From assembly GCA_002343325.1 (NCBI GenBank), contig DDSG01000097.1, positions 1-20,865 of the forward strand: a stretch of DNA of 20,865 bases, read 5' to 3'. How positions within the stretch are numbered: position 1 is the stretch's first letter; the number at the start of each line of letters is the position of its first letter. This DNA comes from Phycisphaerales bacterium UBA2396 (GTDB lineage Bacteria > Planctomycetota > Phycisphaerae > Phycisphaerales > UBA1924). Position numbers and translations under genes: made by a program. Shown piece after piece: positions 12,802 to 19,449 of this stretch. A model generated the notes under the pieces. That model searched no databases, was not told the origin of the DNA, and was given only the letters and a program-made list of their open reading frames with translations.

Positions 12802-13815
12802 TTACTTCTTCAGAGCTACCGTGCTCGCCCGGGCGGGCTTGGTCGGCGCGGGCTCGGCGGGGGCCGCGTCACCCGGGCCGATCTCGATCACCGGGGGCTT
12901 GGGAGCCGCCGGCATCGGGGCGGGCAGCCGCTTCGAGAACTTGTTGCGGGCGTCGAGGTCGATCTTCGCCTTGTTCTCGTAGTTCTCCGTCGTCGAGCCC
13001 CGGCCGAGGCTTTCGAGCTGCGCCTCCTGCTTCGTCCGGATCTCCGCCAGGCGGGCCTTGACGTTGTCGAGGCTGCCGGCCTCGTAGCGGCTCTGGCGGT
13101 CGATCGTCCGCTGACGCTTCTCCATCATCGTGATGAGACGCTCGTTGCGGGAGATCGCGTCGATCTGGTGATCGAGCTGCCAGAGCTGAGCCTGGAACTC
13201 CGACCGCTCCGCCTCCAGCTTGTCCAGCAACTCGCCCAGACGCTTGTCCTGCTCGCCCATGAATCCAAGGTCGCGGTCGATCTCGGCCTGGCGGGCGGTG
13301 TACGAGGCGATCACCTGCTCGACACGCGTCGCCTTGGCGAACGCCTGATCGAGCGTGAGCTGCTCGTTGTTGAAGTTGATGCGCACCTCGGGGGTCGTCG
13401 CGCTCTCAAAGCCCTGCCCGTCCTCATAACGCACGCTCGTCAGGGCCGAGTGCGTCTCGCGCACGTCCTGCGCCCTGGCCAGCATCCCGTGCAGCGTCTG
13501 CAGGTCGGCCTGGGCCAGCTCGACCACCCGCGAGGCCACGGCCTGCTCGCGCTTGAGGTCCCCGATCTGCTGCCGGAGCTGGGCCACGTCCGTGCGCACC
13601 GACGCGATCCTCGGGGCGTACTGCGACTCGAGCTCGCGGATCTGCGCCCGCAACGCGGAGGGATCGTCGATCATCCCGTCCACCACGCTGTTCACGTTGT
13701 CGCGGGCCTTGTCCACCAGCAGACGCGCCCGAACCGGGCCGACGATCACCAGGCCCGCCACTCCGACCACCGCCGCCACCACGCCTGCCCGAACCAGTGT
13801 CTTGACCATCGGCAT
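12802..13815 (-). CDS. Membrane-anchored coiled-coil protein of unknown function
   Basis: I do not recognise a family. The 337-residue protein starts with a short basic N-terminus and one hydrophobic segment (about 8-27, AGVVAAVVGVAGLVIVG) that is likely an uncleaved membrane anchor. Charged heptad-like helices follow at about 52-118 and 160-285, rich in Gln, Glu, Arg and Leu, joined by a less helical part (about 120-158, with YEDGQGFESATTPEVRINFN). The C-terminal 45 residues are Pro/Ala-rich with repeated PAP units, like a periplasmic spacer or wall-contacting tail. The ATG at 13815 has a perfect AAGGAGG 7 nt upstream, the strongest ribosome site in the window, so it may be well translated. 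A terminator follows. It lies between the RND pump genes and mreB; it could be an envelope or shape factor, but nothing in the sequence proves this. Confidence 0.85.
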   Translation of the reverse strand: MPMVKTLVRAGVVAAVVGVAGLVIVGPVRARLLVDKARDNVNSVVDGMIDDPSALRAQIRELESQYAPRIASVRTDVAQLRQQIGDLKREQAVASRVVELAQADLQTLHGMLARAQDVRETHSALTSVRYEDGQGFESATTPEVRINFNNEQLTLDQAFAKATRVEQVIASYTARQAEIDRDLGFMGEQDKRLGELLDKLEAERSEFQAQLWQLDHQIDAISRNERLITMMEKRQRTIDRQSRYEAGSLDNVKARLAEIRTKQEAQLESLGRGSTTENYENKAKIDLDARNKFSKRLPAPMPAAPKPPVIEIGPGDAAPAEPAPTKPARASTVALKK

Positions 13816-13822
13816 TGCTACG

Positions 13823-13829
13823 CCTCCTT
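13823..13829 (-). promoter_or_regulatory. Strong Shine-Dalgarno sequence of the coiled-coil gene
   Basis: AAGGAGG on the minus strand lies 7 nt before the ATG at 13815. It is the best match to the anti-Shine-Dalgarno consensus in the window. Confidence 0.85.
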
Positions 13830-13854
13830 CAAGCCCGCACTCCTCGTCGGGCCC

Positions 13855-13871
13855 CGCCGCGTTCAGCGGCG
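13855..13871 (-). other. Short GC hairpin between the RND gene and the coiled-coil gene
   Basis: CGCCGC and GCGGCG form a perfect 6-bp stem with a 5-nt loop. It lies about 70 nt past the RND stop and 40 nt before the next start. No T-run follows, so it is a weak terminator at best. The rest of 13816-13941 holds nothing else that I can name, and no clear promoter. Confidence 0.3.
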
Positions 13872-13941
13872 TTCACGGAAGCGTTCTTGGGGGTCGGCCT
13901 CGCTTGATTTCATCCCGTCGGCCAACACGCCCCTCGCCCGG

Positions 13942-16900
13942 TTACGTCGCCGCGGGCGAACCGCCTGAATCAGTGGTGCTCACGGGAGCCGGTGCGGCTT
14001 TCGGCGGTTCGTGCCCCTGGTCCGGCGCGGGAGGGGTCGGGTGTGTGCTGGATCGCGCGAAAAGCCCGACGATGCGGCGTGTCACGTAGTACAAGGTGGG
14101 GGTCAGCAGCAGCCCGAGGATCGTCGCGCCGAGCATGCCCCCGAGCACCGCCGTGCCCAGAGCCCGCCGGCTCGACGCACCGGCACCCGTGGCGAGCGTC
14201 AGCGGGACGACGCCCAGAATGAACGCAAAGCTCGTCATCAGGATCGGGCGGAAGCGGGTTCGAGCGGCGGTGAGGGTTGCTTCGACCAGCGGCACGCCCC
14301 GCTGCTCGGCCTCTCTCGCGAATTCGACGATCAGGATCGCGTTCTTGGCACCAAGCCCAACCAGCAGCACCAGACCGATCTGCGTGAAGACGTTGTTGTC
14401 AAGCCCGGTCAGCATCAGCGCCCCCAGCGCGCCGATCACCACCAGCGGGATACTCGCCACGACGGCGATGGGCGTCGTCCAGCTCTCGTACTGGGCGGCG
14501 AGGATCAGGTACACCAGCAGCACCGCCAGGGCGAAGACCAGCACCCCCTGCCCGCCGGCCTGACGTTCCTGGTACGACATCCCGGTCCACTCGTAGCCCA
14601 TGCCCTGCGGAAGTTTGTCGGCGGCGGCGGCCTCGAAGATCGCCATCGCCTGACCGCTGCTCGTCCCCGGCGCTGGGATCCCGTACACCGACGCCGACTC
14701 GTACATGTTGTAGCGTTCGATCCGGTCGGGGCCGATCGCGTCGCGCACCGTCATCAGCGTGCCGAGGGGGACCATGTCGCCCGTTCGTGTGCGCACGTCG
14801 AGCTTCAGAATCGACTCGGGCGACAGCCGGAACGGCGCATCGGCCTGCACGTTGACCTGGTACGTCCTCCCGTTCATGTTGAAGTCGTTGATGTACGCCG
14901 ACCCAAGGTCCGTCTGCAGCGTCTCGAACACGCCCTGCAGGGGAACGCCCATGCGGATCGCCTTCTCGCGGTCGATATCCAGGTAAAGCTGCGGCACACC
15001 CGCGCGGAAGGTGGTGTACCCGCCCAGAAGTCTCATCTGCCCGTCGGCGTTCGCCTGCCCGACCGCCGCCCCGATCATCTCCCACGCCGAGCCCAGCAGC
15101 ATGTTCGGGTCCGCCCCGGCCTTGTTCTGGACGCGCATCTCCACGCCGCTGGTGTTGCCAAGCCCGGGAATCGCCGGCAGGCTGAAGACCAGCAGCTCCG
15201 CCTCCTGGATCTCCGCGACGCTGACGCGGATGTCCTCCATGACGGCGTCGACGCTGCGCCCCTTGACGACCCGTTCGTCCCACGGCTTGAGCACGATCCA
15301 CGCGTTGCCCAGCGACGACCCTTGCCCCTGGATCACCGAGAAGCCCGACAGCGTGACCACATTGGCCACCCCTTCGATCTTCTGCACCTTCGCGGAGATC
15401 CGGTCGATCACGTTCTTGGTTCGTTCGAGGCTCGCCCCGTCGGGCAACTGGGCCGCCACCACGACAAAGCCAAGGTCCTCGTTGGGGACAAAGCCCCCGG
15501 GCACGCGGACCCCGATCCACCATGTCGCGTAGAGCACCCCGCCCATGAGCAGCAGCGTGACCACCGCGAGGCGGATCCCCAGCCGCGCGACCGCGACGTA
15601 CGCGGTGGTGATCCGATCAAAGACCCAGTTGAACGCCGACCCGGCCCAGGCGAAGGGACGGAAGAGGATGAACCCCTTCCCGTGCCCGTGGGCCTTGAGC
15701 AGGACGGCACAGAGGGCGGGGCTCAGCGTCAGGGCGCACACCGCCGAGAGAAATGTGCTGGCCGCGATCGTGAGGGCGAACTGGCGGTACATCTCGCCCG
15801 TGATGCCGGGGAGGGCCGCCGTGGGGATGAACACGCTCATCAGCACGAGGGTGATCGCGATGATGGGCCCGGTGATCTCGCCCATGGCACGCAGCGTCGC
15901 CTCGCGGGCGCTCAGCTTGTGCTCCGTCATGTTGCGTTCGACGTTCTCGACGACCACAATGGCGTCGTCGACGACGATACCGATCGCGAGCACCATCCCG
16001 AACATCGTGAGCATGTTGATCGAGAAGCCCAGCGCCGCCATGAACAGGAACGTGCCGATGAGCGAGACGGGGATCGTGATCGCGGGGATGAGCGTTGTGC
16101 GCAGGTTCTGCAGGAAGATGAAGACCACGAGGAAGACGAGGATGAACGCCTCGATCAGCGTCTTCATCACTTCGTCCATGGACGCACGGATGAACATCGA
16201 CGAGTCGTAGAAGAACTCGGCGACCGTATCCGGGGGCAGGGGCACGCTCTGCTTCGGGTCCTTCAGGCGTTCGAGCGTCTTGTTGAGGTTGTCCGTAATC
16301 TCGACCAGGTTCGCCCCGGGGAGCTGGTAGAGGATCATGACGGCGTTGGGCTTGCCGTTGAACGTGGCGAGGGTGCTGTAATCGCGGCTGCCCAGCTCGA
16401 TCCGGGATACCTCACCCAGGCGAACGAGCCGACCGTCGACGGACGCCTTCACGATGATCTGGGCGAACTCTTCGGGCGAGGCGAGGCGACCCTTGGTCGT
16501 CACGATGAGCTCAAAGTCCGTCCCGGTGGGTGCGGGCTGGCGCCCGATCGAGCCGGCGGCGACCTGCACGTTCTGCTCCCGGATCGCCTGGTTGACGTCG
16601 GTGACCGTGAGCCCGCGGGCCTTGAGCTTGAGCGGATCGAGCCAGATCCGCATGCCGTATTCCTTCGTCGGCATGATCTGGATCGCGCCGATCCCCGGGA
16701 TGCGGGCGACCTCGTCCTTCCAGTAGGTCGTGAGGAAGTTCGAGAGCGTGATGTCATCTTGCGAGCCGCCGGGCGAATAGAGCGAGATGACGCCCGCGAG
16801 CGAGGACGATTGCTTCTTGGTGGTGATGCCAAGGCGGCGGACGTCCTCGGGGAGCCTGGGTTCGGCGATCTTGACGCGGTTCTGCACGAGCACCGCCGCC

Positions 16901-17205
16901 AGATCGACGTCGGTGCCCGTCTTGAAGGAGATATCGAGCCCGTACGACCCGTTGGCCGAGGTGCTCGCCATGTAGATCATGTTGTCGACGCCGTTGACCT
17001 CCTGCTCGATGACCGAGGCGACCGTGTCGGCGACGGTGCGGGCGTTGGCGCCCGGATAGACCGCTTCGACGCGCACGATCGGTGGGGCCAGTTCCGGATA
17101 CTGCGCGACGGGCAGGCTCGTATAGGCGACCCCACCGAGCAGCACGATGATGATCGAGATCACACACGCAAAGACGGGGCGGTGGATAAAGAACTTGCTG
17201 AGCAT
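13942..17205 (-). CDS. RND efflux pump, inner-membrane transporter (HAE1/AcrB type)
   Basis: This 1087-residue proton-driven transporter would export drugs or other amphiphiles from the periplasm. The layout is the usual duplicated RND one. An N-terminal helix (MLSKFFIHRPVFACVISIII) leads to the first porter half, then helices 2-6 (about 340-500) with the proton-relay pair D413/D414 in GIVVDDAIVVVENVERNM. A second half follows: helix 7 near 543-560, porter domain to about 870, and helices 8-12 (about 885-1045) with K954 in GLGAKNAILIVEFA, the partner of the aspartate pair. These residues match AcrB D407, D408 and K940. The C-terminal tail (1050-1087) is Pro-rich. ATG 17205 gives the family's typical first helix; the frame's 20 upstream codons were rejected. 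The adaptor gene lies 85 nt upstream. No TolC-like gene follows. Confidence 0.96.
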   Translation of the reverse strand: MLSKFFIHRPVFACVISIIIVLLGGVAYTSLPVAQYPELAPPIVRVEAVYPGANARTVADTVASVIEQEVNGVDNMIYMASTSANGSYGLDISFKTGTDVDLAAVLVQNRVKIAEPRLPEDVRRLGITTKKQSSSLAGVISLYSPGGSQDDITLSNFLTTYWKDEVARIPGIGAIQIMPTKEYGMRIWLDPLKLKARGLTVTDVNQAIREQNVQVAAGSIGRQPAPTGTDFELIVTTKGRLASPEEFAQIIVKASVDGRLVRLGEVSRIELGSRDYSTLATFNGKPNAVMILYQLPGANLVEITDNLNKTLERLKDPKQSVPLPPDTVAEFFYDSSMFIRASMDEVMKTLIEAFILVFLVVFIFLQNLRTTLIPAITIPVSLIGTFLFMAALGFSINMLTMFGMVLAIGIVVDDAIVVVENVERNMTEHKLSAREATLRAMGEITGPIIAITLVLMSVFIPTAALPGITGEMYRQFALTIAASTFLSAVCALTLSPALCAVLLKAHGHGKGFILFRPFAWAGSAFNWVFDRITTAYVAVARLGIRLAVVTLLLMGGVLYATWWIGVRVPGGFVPNEDLGFVVVAAQLPDGASLERTKNVIDRISAKVQKIEGVANVVTLSGFSVIQGQGSSLGNAWIVLKPWDERVVKGRSVDAVMEDIRVSVAEIQEAELLVFSLPAIPGLGNTSGVEMRVQNKAGADPNMLLGSAWEMIGAAVGQANADGQMRLLGGYTTFRAGVPQLYLDIDREKAIRMGVPLQGVFETLQTDLGSAYINDFNMNGRTYQVNVQADAPFRLSPESILKLDVRTRTGDMVPLGTLMTVRDAIGPDRIERYNMYESASVYGIPAPGTSSGQAMAIFEAAAADKLPQGMGYEWTGMSYQERQAGGQGVLVFALAVLLVYLILAAQYESWTTPIAVVASIPLVVIGALGALMLTGLDNNVFTQIGLVLLVGLGAKNAILIVEFAREAEQRGVPLVEATLTAARTRFRPILMTSFAFILGVVPLTLATGAGASSRRALGTAVLGGMLGATILGLLLTPTLYYVTRRIVGLFARSSTHPTPPAPDQGHEPPKAAPAPVSTTDSGGSPAAT

Positions 17206-17290
17206 GTTCGCTTTCTCGGGATCGCCCGAGGTTGGGGGCTCGCGGATCGGAGGCGTCGGACGCAACGTCGTCGGGAGTTGAGGGGTGGGC

Positions 17291-18481
17291 TCAGCCCGCC
17301 GACTCGCTCTTGGAGGCCGCGGAATCGTTCGGTGTGGCGTTGGGTGCGGGTGTGGACGATCGCTTCACCGGGACGACGGCGGTCCCGGGGCGGGCCCGCT
17401 GGATCCCGTTGACGACCACCCGTTCATCAGGAGCAAGCCCGCTCTTGATGATGCGCATCCGATCGGTTACGCCGCCCACGGCGACATTGCGACGTTCCAC
17501 CTTGTTCTCCGCGTTGACCACGTAGACAAAGCGGCCCTCCTGATCGGTCTGCACCGCGACGTCCGGCACGAGCAGCGCGGGCGTCTCGCCCAGCACGGTC
17601 TTTATTCGCACGTACAAGCCGGGGAGCAGAACCTGTGCACTGTTGTCGAAAACCGCTTCGAGCCGGATCGTGCCCGTGCGAGGGTCGACGGTGTTGTCGG
17701 CCTTGTCGAAGACGCCCTCGTGCGGGTAGCCATTTTCGTTCGAGAGGCCCAGAAGCACCGGAGTGACCGGCCGACCGTCTTCGCCCGGGCGACGATTCTG
17801 GTTCGCCCGGCGGATCTCCAGGAGCGTGCGCTCGTCCACGTCGTACATCGCATAGACCTGCGAGTCGTTGACGATGGTGGTGAGGAGGGTGGGCTCGGCC
17901 GCGCCGACCAGCGAACCCTCGTCGACCATGGTCAGGCCAAGACGCCCGTTGATGGGCGCACGGATCTGGGTGAATTCGAGGTCGAGCTCCGCCCCGCGGA
18001 GCTGCGCCCTGGCGAGTTCCAACTGGGCAACGGCCGCGTCCCGATCGGCGCGGGCGCGATCGAGCTCGAACGTCGGGACGGCGCCGGCCTGGGCCGCCTG
18101 CTCGGTGCGCTGGACCGCGACCTCCGCGAGCTTCAGGGCGGCTTCGCGGGAGGCGACCTGGGCACGCGACTGGGACACGCTCGCCTCGTACGTGCGCGGG
18201 TCGATGGTAAAGAGCAGGTCGCCCGCCTTGACGCGCTGGCCGTCGCGGACGTGCTTCTTGGCGAGGAAGCCTTTGACGCGCGCACGAACCTGGACGGTCT
18301 CAATGCCACGGGTGACGCCGGTGAATTCCAGGACGTCGGGAACAACCTTGGGGATCGGCTCGGCGACCGTCACTTCCGGGGGAGGCGGCGGGGCGTACTG
18401 GGGGCCGGGCTTCTTGCAGCCGGCGAGCACCAGGACAGGCGAGAGGAACAGGACAAAGCGAGCAAGAGAGACGGACGTCAT
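17291..18481 (-). CDS. Efflux RND transporter periplasmic adaptor lipoprotein (AcrA-like)
   Basis: The adaptor links the RND pump to an outer-membrane channel. The 396-residue protein has a lipoprotein signal peptide with lipobox LAGC (19-22), so Cys22 would be acylated, followed by a Pro-rich linker (25-37). Residues about 47-92 are the first half of the lipoyl and barrel region (GFLAKKHVRDGQRVKAGDLLFTID), 97-168 an alpha-helical hairpin, and 170-192 the second lipoyl half (TQIRAPINGRLGLTMVDEGS). Beta-barrel and membrane-proximal domains follow to about 372, with a Ser/Pro/Ala-rich tail. The open frame runs 62 codons further upstream without a signal sequence, so ATG 18481 was chosen; AAGGA lies 7 nt before it. 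It precedes the RND gene by 85 nt and is divergent from the sigma-factor gene across 167 nt. Confidence 0.95.
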   Translation of the reverse strand: MTSVSLARFVLFLSPVLVLAGCKKPGPQYAPPPPPEVTVAEPIPKVVPDVLEFTGVTRGIETVQVRARVKGFLAKKHVRDGQRVKAGDLLFTIDPRTYEASVSQSRAQVASREAALKLAEVAVQRTEQAAQAGAVPTFELDRARADRDAAVAQLELARAQLRGAELDLEFTQIRAPINGRLGLTMVDEGSLVGAAEPTLLTTIVNDSQVYAMYDVDERTLLEIRRANQNRRPGEDGRPVTPVLLGLSNENGYPHEGVFDKADNTVDPRTGTIRLEAVFDNSAQVLLPGLYVRIKTVLGETPALLVPDVAVQTDQEGRFVYVVNAENKVERRNVAVGGVTDRMRIIKSGLAPDERVVVNGIQRARPGTAVVPVKRSSTPAPNATPNDSAASKSESAG

Positions 18482-18529
18482 GTCGGGGTCCTTGTGCGGC
18501 CGAGCCGTGAGGGCTTCTGGGCCCGGGTC

Positions 18530-18542
18530 GAGCGTAGGGGGG
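18530..18542 (-). repeat. 13-bp motif shared with the polA-prmC gap (copy 2)
   Basis: GAGCGTAGGGGGG (plus strand) is identical to 5759-5771. Here it lies 48 nt before the start of the adaptor gene, and its coding-strand TACGCT could be a -10 box giving a leader of about 40 nt. Chance is possible in DNA of this composition. Confidence 0.45.
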
Positions 18543-18609
18543 TGTTCGCGACATGTGAGGCCGGGAGGACGGTTGGCGGTAGAGTGTGAGAAAAGTCCCA
18601 TTCGGTCTG

Positions 18610-18615
18610 TATAAT
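18610..18615 (+). promoter_or_regulatory. Consensus -10 box (TATAAT) of the sigma-factor gene
   Basis: A perfect TATAAT in very GC-rich DNA, 33 nt before the ATG at 18649. Start of transcription would be near 18622. That lies beyond the two earlier in-frame starts (GTG 18586, ATG 18619) and supports ATG 18649. The -35 region (about 18586-18592) is only weakly similar to the consensus. The box points to housekeeping-type transcription rather than autoregulation by an alternative sigma factor. Confidence 0.6.
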
Positions 18616-18648
18616 CCCATGAAGTGGTGGGACAGAGAACGGAGCGGC

Positions 18649-19422
18649 ATGTTTGACCAGTTGACAACGGGGTTTATCGCGCGGCTCCGGGCCAATGACC
18701 AGGCGACCTGGTTTGAGCTGTGGGAGACGTTCGGGCCGGTGATCTCGAGCCAGTTGGCTCGGTGGGGGCGCGGTCGGATCGGCAGCCAGACGGTGCAGGA
18801 CCTGTCGCAGGAAACGCTGGCGGCGTTGTCGGCGTCGATCGACCGGTACGACCCGAGCAAGGGGGCGAGGTTCTCGACGTGGCTGCTGGCGATCGCCAAG
18901 CACGTGCTCGGGGACGAGATGGACCGACGCGGTGCGCAGAAGCGCGGTGGGAACAAGAAGACCGGCTCGTTCGAGGAGAGCTGGATGGTGGCGTCGGCCA
19001 CGCTGGGGGCGGACGAGGCGTACGAAGCGGCCGTGTTTCGGGCGAAGGTGGAGGAGGCGATCCGGGCGGTGCAGAAGAGCAGCGAGTTCATGGACTTTGA
19101 GATCTTTCGGCTGCGTGTTCTGGAAGGGCGGAGCGGGAAGCAGGTGGCGGAGGACCTGGGGATGAGCGAGCCGACGGTGAGCCGGCGGTTGGCGAAGGTT
19201 CGGGGGACGCTCCGGGAGGAGTTATCGCGGACGGTGGCGAAGTACTCGTTCACGGAGGAGGAGCGTCGGGAGCTGGCGCGAAACAGGTTGGCGACGGATC
19301 CGAACAAAGGACCGACCGCCGCGGAGGATGCCGCGTTCGACGAGGCGGTGTCTGAGATCTACCACCAGCAGGTGGAGTTGCGTCGGCGTGAGCAGGCGCG
19401 AGCGATGGACGACCCTGGTTGA
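18649..19422 (+). CDS. RNA polymerase sigma factor, ECF-like, with C-terminal extension
   Basis: The 257-residue protein directs RNA polymerase to a specific promoter set. Region 2 spans about 10-95: QTVQDLSQETLAALSASIDR matches the core-binding and -10 helices, and FSTWLLAIAKHVLGDEMDRR the end of region 2. Region 4 spans about 147-195, with EIFRLRVLEGRSGKQVAEDL and the helix-turn-helix MSEPTVSRRLAKVRGTLREE. There is no region 3, as in extracytoplasmic-function (ECF) factors. A charged tail of about 60 residues (196-257) follows region 4, longer than usual for a minimal ECF factor. ATG 18649 has GGAG close upstream and lies downstream of a consensus -10 box. The Ser/Thr kinase gene follows after 27 nt. 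ECF factors paired with Ser/Thr kinases are known in Planctomycetota, where phosphorylation is thought to replace anti-sigma control; no anti-sigma gene is seen here. Confidence 0.88.
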   Translation: MFDQLTTGFIARLRANDQATWFELWETFGPVISSQLARWGRGRIGSQTVQDLSQETLAALSASIDRYDPSKGARFSTWLLAIAKHVLGDEMDRRGAQKRGGNKKTGSFEESWMVASATLGADEAYEAAVFRAKVEEAIRAVQKSSEFMDFEIFRLRVLEGRSGKQVAEDLGMSEPTVSRRLAKVRGTLREELSRTVAKYSFTEEERRELARNRLATDPNKGPTAAEDAAFDEAVSEIYHQQVELRRREQARAMDDPG

Positions 19423-19439
19423 GGTCAGCGGCGGAATCT

Positions 19440-19444
19440 GGAGG
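19440..19444 (+). promoter_or_regulatory. Shine-Dalgarno sequence of the kinase gene
   Basis: GGAGG lies 5 nt before the ATG at 19450 and supports this start in the 27-nt gap after the sigma gene. Confidence 0.75.
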
Positions 19445-19449
19445 CTGCG

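Larger units (their letters stand above)
18482..18648. other. Divergent control region between the efflux operon and the sigma-kinase operon
   Basis: The 167 nt between the two start codons hold the TATAAT box of the sigma gene and, on the other strand, a TACGCT box in the 13-bp motif, plus the AAGGA ribosome site of the adaptor gene. I see no clear operator palindrome. A shared regulator is possible but unproven. Confidence 0.5.

Noticed and set aside
12802..13815. Coiled-coil protein as the missing outer-membrane channel of the RND pump
   Set aside because: TolC-type channels have a cleaved signal, beta-strand repeats and a length of about 450 residues. This protein has an N-terminal anchor, long charged helices and a Pro-rich tail.
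13855..13871. GC hairpin after the RND gene as an intrinsic terminator
   Set aside because: The stem is only 6 bp and no T-run follows on the minus strand. It is listed only as a short hairpin.
14011..17412. Plus-strand open frame of 1133 codons antisense to the RND pump gene
   Set aside because: It mirrors the RND gene, has a low-complexity Arg/His/Asp/Gly-rich composition and no domain. It is the expected by-product of GC-rich third codon positions.
18586..18648. Earlier in-frame starts of the sigma factor (GTG 18586, ATG 18619)
   Set aside because: The first precedes and the second closely follows the TATAAT box, upstream of the predicted transcript start. The family region begins after ATG 18649.
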